A stretch of DNA of 64,000 bases from Flavobacterium anhuiense (GTDB lineage Bacteria; Bacteroidota; Bacteroidia; Flavobacteriales; Flavobacteriaceae), in the NCBI RefSeq assembly GCF_900101855.1, contig NZ_FMVC01000007.1, positions 18,345 to 82,344 on the forward strand. Reading direction: 5' to 3'. A program made the translations under genes and the position numbers. The notes under the pieces were generated by a model. It worked only from the letters and a program-made list of their open reading frames with translations, was not told the DNA's origin and did no database searches. Positions 16,975-27,100 of this stretch are shown here, piece by piece; within the stretch, counting starts at the first letter, position 1; every line of letters begins with the position of its first letter.

Positions 16975-19836
16975 ATGAAAAAAAACACAATCGCTTTAGG
17001 TCTTTCCGCCGGATTGCTCTTGGCATCGTGCGCTGTTAAAAACTACACCAAAACAAATGACAGTGTGTTTATAGACTTGAAACCAAACGCAGAAAACCAA
17101 TTAGGCACACTGCGTCTGCAGGTTTTAGGCAATGATCTGATACATGTTGCTGCGTCAGCCAAAGAATCTGTTAAAGATTCGAGCCTGATTATTGTTCCCG
17201 GCCAGCAAACTGTTCCCTTCCAGATCAGTCAATTAAAAGACTCCATTAAACTCGCAACCAAGACTTTAAATGTAATGGTTTCGGCAAAAGATGGAGGGAT
17301 TAAGTTTAAAGATAAAAACGGCAAAATGCTGCTGGCTGAAAAAGCAGGCGGCGGGAGGACTTTTCTTCCTGTAGAGGCTGACCAGACAAAAGGCTATACG
17401 GTGCGGCAGATATTTGAATCGCCTAAAGATGAAGCGTTTTATGGGCTGGGACAGCATCAGTCGGATGAATTCAATTACAAAGATAAAAGCGAAGAGCTTT
17501 TCCAATACAATACCAAGGTATCGGTTCCTTTTATTGTATCAAATAAAAATTATGGCCTTTTATGGGACAGCTATTCCTTAAGCCGATTTGGAGACAGCCG
17601 TCCTTATGAGCAGCTAAACAAGGTTTTCAAATTATATGGAAAAAATGGCGAGCCAGGCTTCTTAACGGGAACCTACATCACGCCAGAGAAGAAAAATGCA
17701 CCGCTCATCCGTCAAGAGCAGTCTATTTTTTTTGAAGACGTTAAAAGCATTAAAAATCTGCCAGCAGATCTGCCTTTAAAGAATGCTGCTGTTGCTTATG
17801 AAGGGGAAATCGAAGCGCCGCAAGACGGAGAATATAAATTTACTTTATATTATTCCGGATATGTAAAAGTCTATCTAGACAATCAATTAGTGGTTCCTGA
17901 GCGATGGAGAACAGCTTGGAATCCTAACAGCTACAAATTCTCTATGAATCTGAAAGCAGACAAGCGCACTGCTTTAAGAATAGAATGGAAACCGGACGGT
18001 TCAACATCCTATTGCGGATTAAGGGTAAGAACGCCTCAATTGGCTGAGGAAAAAAACAGCCAGGTCTGGTGGAGCGAAATGAACAAAAAAATCGATTACT
18101 ACTTTATTCATGGCAATTCCATGGACAGCATAATTAAGGGATATAGAACCTTGACGGGAAAATCCCAAATTATGCCCAAATGGGCAATGGGCTATTGGCA
18201 GAGCCGCGAGCGATACAAAACCCAAGATGAAATCTTAAGCAATTTAAAAGAATTCAGAACGCGCCAGATTCCAATTGATAATATAGTTTTAGACTGGAAT
18301 TATTGGGAAGATGATGCATGGGGAAGCCACAAATTTGATCCTAAGCGTTTTCCTGATCCAAAAGCCATGACAGACTCCATCCATTCGATGAATGCCAAAA
18401 TGATGATCTCCGTCTGGCCTAAATTTTATAAAACTACAGACCACTTTAAAGAATTCGACCAAAATGGATGGATGTATCAGCAGGCCATTAAAGACAATGT
18501 ACACGACTGGGTTGGCCCAGGTTATGTAGGCTCATTTTATGACGCTTATGCAAGCGGTGCGCGTAAATTGTTTTGGAAGCAGATTTATAAAAATTTGTAT
18601 CCTATAGGAGTTGATGCATGGTGGATGGATGCTAGTGAACCTAACGTATTGGACTGCACCGATATGGAATATCGCAAAAAATTGCAGGGGCCAACCGCTT
18701 TAGGGTCTGCGACGGAATATTTCAACACTTATGCCTTAATGAACGCCGAAGCAATATATGACGGACAAAGGGCTGTAGATCCTAATAAACGTGTATTTCT
18801 TTTAACTAGATCAGGTTTCGCTGGACTGCAGCGTTACTCAACAGCAACCTGGAGCGGCGATATTGCAACGAGATGGGAAGATTTGAAAGCGCAGATTTCG
18901 GCAGGTCTTAATTTTGCTGCAAGCGGTATTCCGTACTGGACGATGGATATTGGAGGCTTTTGCGTTGAAGACCGCTATGTGGGCGCACAGCAGCAATATG
19001 ACAAAAGTGGAAATGAAAATTCCGACAGCAAAGAATGGCGCGAATTAAACACACGCTGGCATCAGTTTGGGGTGTTTGCTCCTTTATACCGTTCCCATGG
19101 GCAATTTCCTTATCGCGAACCTTGGAACATCGCTCCAGAAGGCCATCCTGCCTACGAATCAATTGTATTTTATGACCGTCTGCGTTACAGACTAATGCCA
19201 TACATCTATACTATGGCCGGTATGACGCATTTTAACGATTATACCATTATGCGCCCTTTGGTGATGGATTTTCAAAACGATAAAAATGTCGTTAACATCA
19301 GCAACCAATTCATGTTTGGGCCATCTTTTATGGTGTGCCCTGTTTACCAATATGGAGCCAGAAAAAGAGAAGTGTATCTTCCTGCTGGCAAAAACTGGTA
19401 CGATTTTTATACGGGCAAACATCTGTCAGGAGGACAGACTCTACAGGCTGACGCTCCTTATGGACGCATTCCCCTCTTTATTCCTGAAGGTGCTATAGTT
19501 CCCGTAGGCCCTGAAATCCAATACACCGATCAGAAACCTGCTGATAATATGGTGCTGTATGTTTATAAAGGCCGCGACGGAAGCTTTACTTTGTATGAAG
19601 ATGAAGGTATTAACTATAATTATGAAAAAGGACATTATGCCACGATAAGCTTCAATTATGATCAAAAAAACGAAACTTTAACCATTGGCGAGCGCAAAGG
19701 AGATTTTAAAGGCATGCTAAAAGACCGAAAATTTAAAATCATCGCTGTCGATCCATCTAGTCCAAAAGCATTCCTTTCTAATGCTTCCGGAAAAGAAATC
19801 CAATATAACGGAACGCTTCAAGCCATTAAAATTTAA
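16975..19836 (+). CDS. GH31 alpha-xylosidase with inserted PA14 domain, lipoprotein
   Basis: 953 aa. The lipobox LLASC (C19) indicates an outer-membrane-associated or periplasmic lipoprotein. An N-terminal beta domain is followed by a PA14 domain inserted at about 225-355 (YEGEIEAPQDGEYKFTLYYS, and the SYCGLRVR end). The GH31 barrel has nucleophile D552 in DAWWMDASEPN and acid/base D629 in ATWSGDIATRW. PA14-containing GH31 is the architecture of the xyloglucan-specific alpha-xylosidase CjXyl31A, whose PA14 domain helps accommodate long xylogluco-oligosaccharides. It is first in a plus-strand operon with GH42, CE20-like and HTCS genes. Confidence 0.93.
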   Translation: MKKNTIALGLSAGLLLASCAVKNYTKTNDSVFIDLKPNAENQLGTLRLQVLGNDLIHVAASAKESVKDSSLIIVPGQQTVPFQISQLKDSIKLATKTLNVMVSAKDGGIKFKDKNGKMLLAEKAGGGRTFLPVEADQTKGYTVRQIFESPKDEAFYGLGQHQSDEFNYKDKSEELFQYNTKVSVPFIVSNKNYGLLWDSYSLSRFGDSRPYEQLNKVFKLYGKNGEPGFLTGTYITPEKKNAPLIRQEQSIFFEDVKSIKNLPADLPLKNAAVAYEGEIEAPQDGEYKFTLYYSGYVKVYLDNQLVVPERWRTAWNPNSYKFSMNLKADKRTALRIEWKPDGSTSYCGLRVRTPQLAEEKNSQVWWSEMNKKIDYYFIHGNSMDSIIKGYRTLTGKSQIMPKWAMGYWQSRERYKTQDEILSNLKEFRTRQIPIDNIVLDWNYWEDDAWGSHKFDPKRFPDPKAMTDSIHSMNAKMMISVWPKFYKTTDHFKEFDQNGWMYQQAIKDNVHDWVGPGYVGSFYDAYASGARKLFWKQIYKNLYPIGVDAWWMDASEPNVLDCTDMEYRKKLQGPTALGSATEYFNTYALMNAEAIYDGQRAVDPNKRVFLLTRSGFAGLQRYSTATWSGDIATRWEDLKAQISAGLNFAASGIPYWTMDIGGFCVEDRYVGAQQQYDKSGNENSDSKEWRELNTRWHQFGVFAPLYRSHGQFPYREPWNIAPEGHPAYESIVFYDRLRYRLMPYIYTMAGMTHFNDYTIMRPLVMDFQNDKNVVNISNQFMFGPSFMVCPVYQYGARKREVYLPAGKNWYDFYTGKHLSGGQTLQADAPYGRIPLFIPEGAIVPVGPEIQYTDQKPADNMVLYVYKGRDGSFTLYEDEGINYNYEKGHYATISFNYDQKNETLTIGERKGDFKGMLKDRKFKIIAVDPSSPKAFLSNASGKEIQYNGTLQAIKI

Positions 19837-19861
19837 TTATTCTAAAACAATCACGTTGAAC

Positions 19862-19889
19862 ACCTGCATTAAGACAACTTAATGCAGGT
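19862..19889 (+). other. Intercistronic hairpin
   Basis: A perfect 12-bp stem ACCTGCATTAAG/CTTAATGCAGGT with a 4-nt loop ACAA lies in the 82-bp gap between GH31 and GH42. No T-run follows. It looks like an RNA-stabilising or processing hairpin inside the operon rather than a terminator. Confidence 0.7.
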
Positions 19890-19918
19890 CTCGATGCAAG
19901 TGAGAAAAATATAGATCC

Positions 19919-22003
19919 ATGAAATTAAAAAAATATATCATTTATTTATTGCTGCTGTCTTCAGCAGGCATAATGGCACAAAAGCCCCCAATTTTCTTTC
20001 CTAAAGAAAATCTGATGGCAATGGGAATTTATTATTACCCAGAACATTGGAATAAAAAAGACTGGGAAAGAGATATCAGCAACATTTCTAAGATTGGTTT
20101 TGAGTTTATCCATATAGCGGAATTCGCTTGGATAGAGATGGAACCCGAAGAAGGAAACTACCAATTTGAATGGCTTGATGAAGTGATAAATCTTGCAGGA
20201 AAATACAAATTAAAGGTTATACTAGGCACCCCTACAGCAATTTCGCCTGTCTGGATGGGCATTAAATATCCTGAAATCTATCTGATGGACAGCCATTACC
20301 AAAGGGCTGAGCATGGCACAAGAGCACAGCAGTCTTTGAGCAATCCCGTATGGAGAAATTTTTCCAAAAACATCATTAGTAAATTGGCGGCACGCTACGG
20401 CCATAATCCAAATGTAATGGGATGGCAGCTCGACAACGAACCGGAAGCCAAAGAAGACTATAGCCCGTCCTCACAAGATGCTTTCCGCAATTGGTTGGAA
20501 AGTAAATACCGCACCATAAGCGCTTTGAATACTGCATGGGGAACTGCCTTTTGGAGCCAGACTTACAGCAGTTTTGGTCAGATTAAAATTCCAAATGCAA
20601 ATCTTGTTGGATGGTGGGGAATCAATCCGCATGCCTTGCTGGACTTTAAACGATATACTGCCGATACGCAGGCCGATTTTTTAGATTTTCAGGCAGACAT
20701 TATCAGGCCTTTAATTGCTAAAAATCAATTTGTAACAACAAATTATACTGCTACTACTCCATCAGCAGATCCAAGAAGAACAAAAAAACTCGATTTTAAT
20801 GCTTTTACCAGCTATCCGAATAAAGGAGTTCCTAATATAGGAGAAAAGGGTTTTCGTCTTGGCGATCCAGAGGAACTTTCCTTTGCGCTGAGTTTTTTCA
20901 AAACTAAAGACTACATTTCTGGCATAATGGAACTCCAGCCTGGTTTTGTCAACTGGGGAAATGTTAATCCTTTGCTTCAGCCTGGAGCGGTGCGCATGTG
21001 GCTTTATCATTGTATGGCTGAAGGAATGTCCTTTGCGTGCTCCTATCGTTACCGCCAAATAAATTATGGCGCTGAACAATACCACAGCGGGATTACCAAA
21101 CTTGATGGAACCACCCTATCGCAGGGAGGAAAAGATTACCAGCAGACCATGCAGGAAATGAAATCATTGAGAAAAGCTTATAATCCCAAAGCGGTAATGC
21201 CTAAAGAAATACAGGCTCGAAAAACTGCCTTATTATGGAATTATGACAATTTATGGAGCATGGGACGCCAAGGGCAGACAAGCCAATGGAATACCCTAGC
21301 TTTTTTCCAGAAATATTTGGAAATCGCAAAATCATGCGGCGCGCCGGCAGAAATAATCTACGAAAACGAGCCATTAGATTCTTATAAGGTGGTGATTGCC
21401 CCTGCTTATGAGCTGGCAGACGAGAAACTTATCAATAAATGGACAGAGTATGTAAAACAAGGCGGGCATTTAATCTTAACGGTGCGCACCGCTGTTAAGG
21501 ACAAAAACGGACATTTATTCCAAGGATGGGGAAATCCGATATACGGCCTAATAGATGCCAAAATTGAAGATTTTGACCATCTTCTGCCCTATGCAAAAGG
21601 CACAATTCAAGGTTTCGGAAAGGAGTATTACTGGAATAACTGGGCAGATCTAGTAAAAGCCAATAAACCTGAAAATGTGCTTGCTAAATACACTAATCAA
21701 TTTTACGCAGGTACAGCATCTGCAGTAACCAACAAAATAGGAAAAGGAACTGTTACTTATATTGGCACTGATACAGACGATGCCCAACTTGAAAAAGACG
21801 TTCTGCAGCATGTATACAAGCAGGCCGGAATTGCTGTTGAACAATATCCTAAAGGTGTTTACATTAATTGGCGTGACGGTTTTTGGATCGCGGTAAATTA
21901 TTCTTCAGAAGATTATCAGATAGAAAAAATATCCGGTATAGCAAATATAATAATTGGCGGCAAAACTTTGCCTCCAGGCGGTGTAACAGTTTGGCAGCAA
22001 TAA
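19919..22003 (+). CDS. GH42 beta-galactosidase
   Basis: 694 aa with a signal peptide ending at IMAQ. The N-terminal TIM barrel begins with the family-typical MGIYYYPEHWNKKDWERDI. E174 in GWQLDNEPEA is the acid/base and E338 in GIMELQPGFVNWG the nucleophile. Trimerisation (residues about 410-620) and C-terminal beta domains follow, so the length is normal for GH42. In this context it would remove beta-1,2-galactose from xyloglucan side chains, overlapping with the GH2 enzymes of the locus. The signal peptide is notable because many GH42s are cytoplasmic. Confidence 0.92.
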   Translation: MKLKKYIIYLLLLSSAGIMAQKPPIFFPKENLMAMGIYYYPEHWNKKDWERDISNISKIGFEFIHIAEFAWIEMEPEEGNYQFEWLDEVINLAGKYKLKVILGTPTAISPVWMGIKYPEIYLMDSHYQRAEHGTRAQQSLSNPVWRNFSKNIISKLAARYGHNPNVMGWQLDNEPEAKEDYSPSSQDAFRNWLESKYRTISALNTAWGTAFWSQTYSSFGQIKIPNANLVGWWGINPHALLDFKRYTADTQADFLDFQADIIRPLIAKNQFVTTNYTATTPSADPRRTKKLDFNAFTSYPNKGVPNIGEKGFRLGDPEELSFALSFFKTKDYISGIMELQPGFVNWGNVNPLLQPGAVRMWLYHCMAEGMSFACSYRYRQINYGAEQYHSGITKLDGTTLSQGGKDYQQTMQEMKSLRKAYNPKAVMPKEIQARKTALLWNYDNLWSMGRQGQTSQWNTLAFFQKYLEIAKSCGAPAEIIYENEPLDSYKVVIAPAYELADEKLINKWTEYVKQGGHLILTVRTAVKDKNGHLFQGWGNPIYGLIDAKIEDFDHLLPYAKGTIQGFGKEYYWNNWADLVKANKPENVLAKYTNQFYAGTASAVTNKIGKGTVTYIGTDTDDAQLEKDVLQHVYKQAGIAVEQYPKGVYINWRDGFWIAVNYSSEDYQIEKISGIANIIIGGKTLPPGGVTVWQQ

Positions 22004-22087
22004 TTTTTTTAAACAATTACAGCCTTTGAACATCCCTGCAACTCTTGCTGCAGATTTAATGCTAACTATAAATTTAAACCAACCAAA

Positions 22088-24037
22088 ATGAAAAAAAAAT
22101 TAATCACTTTGCTTTTTACGCTGAGTTTATGCGCAAATGCTAATGTAAAAATACCGCTGCTTTTTAGCGACGGAATGGTCTTACAGCGCAATAAACCCAT
22201 TTCTGTTTGGGGCTGGGCCGATTCAGGAGAAAAAATTGAAGTCGCTTTTAATAAACAGATCCAAAGAACTAAAGCAGACAAAAACGGAAAATGGCTTTTA
22301 TACTTAAAGCCTGAAAAGGCAGGCGGTCCTTTTAAAATGGCGATTAAAGGAAAGAACAGCATTACCATTGAGAATGTTCTGGTCGGAGAAGTCTGGATCT
22401 GCAGCGGACAGTCTAATATGGAATGGACCGTTGGCCAAGCTCAGAATGCTGATTATGAAATCAGTCAAGCAGATAATCCTTGGATACGACAATTTTTAGT
22501 GGACAAAGATTTAAATTCGACACCTAAAGAGGAGCTCAAAGCTGGCAGCTGGAAAGAAAGCAGCAAAAAAAATACGGGCTCCTTTACAGCAGTGGGCTAT
22601 TTTTTTGCAAAAAAAGTGTACAATGAATTAAAAATCCCAATCGGAATAATAAATGCTTCTTGGGGAGGTACGTGCTCAGAAACCTGGACCAGCAGAGAAG
22701 CTTTTGAAAAAAGCCCTGAGTTCAGCAGCATGATTGCCAATCTTCCAAAAGGCACAATGGATTCATTTCTAAAAAATAAACTCGATGCGCTTACAGTAAA
22801 AATTGAAGCTCTTCAAAAATCTAAAATAACTTCAAATTCTGAAAGCCAGTACAAAACAGCAAGCTTTGACGATAGCGCATGGCCAGAAATACATACCCCA
22901 CAATTGTGGAACCAGCAATTAGGCAGTTTAGACGGCACGGTTTGGATGCGCAAGTCTTTTATAATTTCAAAAGAAGATGCCAGTAAAGAAGCTTTACTGG
23001 AGCTAGGCAAAATAGATGATGAAGATCTTTCTTATGTAAATGGAATTGAAGTGGGGAAAAATACCCAATGGGACAAAAAAAGAATATACAAAATACCTGC
23101 TGGAACGCTTAAAGAAGGCATTAACACGGTTGCAGTGCGAGTAACGGATTACAGCGGAGGGGGCGGCATTTTTGGCGATGATGCTGATCTAAAATTAACT
23201 GTAGGCACGACAATTGTGCCACTTGCAGGAAAATGGAAATTTCAGGTTACAGAAATCAAAACAGACCTTTCTCCAAACAGCTATCCCTCTCTTCTTTACA
23301 ATGCCATGATCAATCCTTTGGTTCCCTATTCTTTTCAGGGTGTGCTTTGGTATCAGGGCGAGGCAAATGCTACACGTGCCGAACAATATAAAAAAGCTTT
23401 TCCGTTACTAATCAATGACTGGAGAACAAAATGGAATCAAGGTGATTTTCCTTTCTTTTTTGTACAGCTGTCTTCTTTTAATGAGTTTGGAGGAAACAGC
23501 AGTGTTGGCAGTTATTGGGCAGAATTAAGAGAAGCGCAAGCTTTCACCCTTAACAATGTTGCCAATACTGGCATGAGTGTTACTGCAGATATCGGAGATC
23601 CAAAAGATATTCATCCAAAAAACAAACAGGACGTTGGATATAGACTGGCTGCCATCGCTTTAAATAAAGTGTATGGCAAAGGAAATGTTTTCAGCGGACC
23701 AGCATACAAATCTATGGAAACAAAAGCCGATCAGGTACTCTTAACATTTGACAATGCCGAAAGCGGATTAACGGTTCATGATAAATACCAGTATATAAAA
23801 GGATTTGAAATTGCAGGATCCGATCATGTTTTTCATTACGCCAAAGCCCAAATAAAAGGCAGTCAGCTTTTGGTGTGGAGCGATCAGGTAAAAAATCCGC
23901 AAGCTGTCCGCTACGGCTGGGCTGACGATGCTAGCGACTGTAATTTGTACAATGCAGAAAATTTCCCTGCTATTCCTTTTCGAACAGATGACTGGAATAC
24001 CATCTCAAAAGGCATTAAATACAGCTTTGAAAAATAA
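22088..24037 (+). CDS. CE20-like SGNH acetylesterase with inserted jelly-roll domain
   Basis: 649 aa, signal peptide. An Ig-like N-terminal domain (about 20-100) precedes an SGNH esterase split in two: the Ser block CSGQSNMEW (S109) and the Asp-His block DPKDIHP (D507, H509). Between them, at about 240-390, lies a GH2-type sugar-binding jelly roll (FDDSAWPEIHTPQLW, WMRKSFIIS). This split layout is the one described for CE20 xyloglucan acetylesterases of Xanthomonas; sialate O-acetylesterase is the generic label. Its likely role is removal of acetyl groups from galactosyl side chains so that GH42/GH2 can act. Third gene of the plus-strand operon. Confidence 0.85.
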   Translation: MKKKLITLLFTLSLCANANVKIPLLFSDGMVLQRNKPISVWGWADSGEKIEVAFNKQIQRTKADKNGKWLLYLKPEKAGGPFKMAIKGKNSITIENVLVGEVWICSGQSNMEWTVGQAQNADYEISQADNPWIRQFLVDKDLNSTPKEELKAGSWKESSKKNTGSFTAVGYFFAKKVYNELKIPIGIINASWGGTCSETWTSREAFEKSPEFSSMIANLPKGTMDSFLKNKLDALTVKIEALQKSKITSNSESQYKTASFDDSAWPEIHTPQLWNQQLGSLDGTVWMRKSFIISKEDASKEALLELGKIDDEDLSYVNGIEVGKNTQWDKKRIYKIPAGTLKEGINTVAVRVTDYSGGGGIFGDDADLKLTVGTTIVPLAGKWKFQVTEIKTDLSPNSYPSLLYNAMINPLVPYSFQGVLWYQGEANATRAEQYKKAFPLLINDWRTKWNQGDFPFFFVQLSSFNEFGGNSSVGSYWAELREAQAFTLNNVANTGMSVTADIGDPKDIHPKNKQDVGYRLAAIALNKVYGKGNVFSGPAYKSMETKADQVLLTFDNAESGLTVHDKYQYIKGFEIAGSDHVFHYAKAQIKGSQLLVWSDQVKNPQAVRYGWADDASDCNLYNAENFPAIPFRTDDWNTISKGIKYSFEK

Positions 24038-24076
24038 ATATCTTTAATAAGCCAAGTGTATTGCATATTTCAAATT

Positions 24077-24114
24077 TCACTATCGATTCTAAAAGAAAAT
24101 AAAATCGATAGTGA
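24077..24114 (+). terminator. Hairpin between CE20-like gene and HTCS
   Basis: A 12-bp stem TCACTATCGATT (24077-24088)/AATCGATAGTGA (24103-24114) around a 14-nt A-rich loop, 40 bp after the esterase stop. The following sequence is TTGAAATAATGG, with no T-run. It may attenuate transcription into the HTCS gene so the regulator is made at a lower level. Confidence 0.55.
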
Positions 24115-24193
24115 TTGAAATAATGGCTGTGATTTTACATAAAAACAGTCCTTTTGATACTGCAGCTGCAGATAAATGATTAATTTAGACCGA

Positions 24194-27100
24194 ATGAAAA
24201 AACATAAAGCCCTCTTATTATTTCTTGCTGTTTTTGGAATAATTTCGTTCCAGAGCATTCTTGCGCAGTCCAATTATATTTTTCATCAGTTGAAAACCAG
24301 CGAAGGGTTTTCGAGCACCAATGTCAAGACATTTCTAAGGGACAGTTACGGTTTTTTATGGATTGGCACTGAAACTGGACTTAATCGATATGATGGTTAC
24401 GAATTCAAAGTTTACACCACCAACTCCAAAAAGCCCAATAGCTTAATTTCCAACGATATTTTAGGTCTTCAAGAAGATGGCTTGGGCAATATATGGGTCA
24501 ATTTCGGGCATGATAATGCGATATATAACAGAGATAAGGACTGCTTTATTACAGACATCGCTTTTCTTTTAAACAAGCTGCACATTCATGCAGATAGCAA
24601 CTGTAAAATTTATGTGGACAAAAAAAAGAATTTATGGGTTTTCAATAAAAAAAATATTTCTTTTTACGACATAAAAAAAAGGCATACTTCCATCTTTACC
24701 GGCGTAAGCATTGAAGACCCTTTTTATATTAGCGTAACAGATAATGGCGAGTCCGTATATTGCATTGAAAATTCTCAAAAATGCTGGCAGTTAAACAGTA
24801 CTACAGGGCATATAAAAAACATTAAACTCCCAGTTTCAAGCAGAAGAAATGGAACTGATGAATGGCATATCGCTTTTCTGGACAGCAACAACGGTTTATG
24901 GGTCTATTTCAGCAATAACCCCAATGAAGTTTCTTATCAGGATCATCAAACTAAGAAATGGAGCTCTATAACATTAAAATCCAGTGTAGACAGCGACATT
25001 AATTTCGTTAGCAGCATTATCGAAAATAAGCCAGGCGAAATATGGATTGGAACAGACCATAAAGGGCTTTTTATTTTTGACAAATCAAAAAACAGCATAA
25101 CAAACTGTGTTCAAAACCCAAACAAAGACAATTCTCTGCCATCCAACAATATAACCTGCATGTATCGCGACAACGATAGGACCATCTGGATTGGACACAG
25201 CAAAAAAGGGCTCTCTTTTTTTAATGAAAGCTTTAAAAATTTCATCAATTTCAAACACCCGGAATGCTCTGATATTAGCACCATAATGGAGGATCACAAC
25301 GAAGATCTCTGGATTGCAACAGATGGGAAAGGACTTTTTAAAAAAGATAAAAAATCAGGAAATACTTCTCGAATTCCATTTCCCAAAGCAGCTATCACCT
25401 GTTTATTGGAAGATCGCAAAAACCGCATTTGGATCGGCACTTATCAAAATGGGCTGTTTTGCTGGCAAAATGGCGCCATAACCCAATATACCACAAAAAA
25501 CAGCAAACTAAGCAACAACAATGTCTGGAACTTAAAACAGGACCGTTACGGAAATATCTGGATAGGGTCTATGGGAGGAAAAATACAGCAGCTTCCGTCA
25601 GATGCCACTAGTTTTGATTCTGTGATTTCTGTATTTGAAGATCAAGTCTTTGCACTCGATATGTTTTACGATTCAGGCGATGAGCTTCTGCTGGGCACAG
25701 GTTACGGGCTTTTCAATATTGATATTACCAATAATAAGAAAGTCGTATCGTATGGCAATAAAAAAGGAACGCAAAAATTCAAGCACTTTCAGATTTCTGC
25801 GGTCTACAAAGACAAACGCAATATTTTATGGATTGCCCATAATGATGGACTGAATATCTGGGATCCGAAAAAAGATACCATTTATTACTTCAACAAATCA
25901 AATGGCCTTTGCGACAATTCTGTCAGCGGCATATTGGAAGATAACCGCAATAACATCTGGGTTACCACCCCTAATGGACTTTCCATTTTAACTGTAAGTT
26001 ATGATGCAAATGATAATTTATCCATAAGCAGCAAAAACTATTCGGTTAGGGATGGGCTGATGGATAATTATTTTAACAAACACTCTATACTGCAATTAAG
26101 AAACGGTGATATTTTGCTTGGCAATCTGGACGGATACACCATAATCAACCCTAACAAACTGCTAAAAGAAAACAAGCCGGTTTCAAAAATTATTTTTACA
26201 GGGCTAACTCTTGGAAATCAGACTATAGAGGTGGATTCTGTCTATAATGGACATAAATTGCTGCAGCATTCAACAGAATTGCTTTCCAAGCTTACTTTAA
26301 GGCACGATGACAGGCTTATCACTCTTAAGTTTACGAGCACGGATTTATTAAATGCCGAGAAGGTCAAGTATTTTTACAAGATTGAAGGGTTTAATTCGGA
26401 ATGGATTCCTATTCAAGACAATAAAATTGCAATTTCTGCCTTACCAGCCGGCAATTACAAGCTTTTGGTAAAAGCGTACGATAATGCTTCGGGTTGGAAC
26501 GATAATATCAAAATATTGGCATTGAGCGTACTGCCTCCTTTTTATTTAACTATCTGGGCGTATCTTTTTTATGGGCTAACGATAGCAGCCCTAATATGGT
26601 ATACCGTGCGCAGATCAAAAATCCGCCATCATTTAAAATTGGAAGAACAGCGCGAGAAAATGAATCGTGAGAAGGAATGGCAGATTAACGAAATGAAGCT
26701 GAACTTTTTCACCAACATAAGCCATGATCTGAGAACTCCCCTAACCCTTATCATAACGCCTCTGCAAGTGCTCTTGAATGATTCTATGGATGAGGTTATG
26801 CGAAAGAAAATAAATGTCATCCATAAAAATGCACAGCAGCTTCTTTCCTTAATTAATTCGCTGCTGGATTTTCGCAAATTAGATGCAGGAATCGTCAGCT
26901 TAAACTTAAAGGCATCAGAGTTTGTAAGTTTCGCCGAGGATATCTGCAGTTCGTTTAACGTGTATGCCGCTGAACGCAATATCCAATTATCTTTTGAAAG
27001 CGAACTAGACAGCCTGCTTATGGAATTTGACAAGGATAAGATACAAAAAACACTTGCCAATCTGCTTTCGAATGCTTTTAAATATACTGCCGATGGAGGA

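Noticed and set aside
22088..24037. Sialic-acid metabolism gene
   Set aside because: The generic family name is sialate O-acetylesterase, but there is no sialidase, NanA or related gene nearby, and the split CE20 layout and xyloglucan context fit better.
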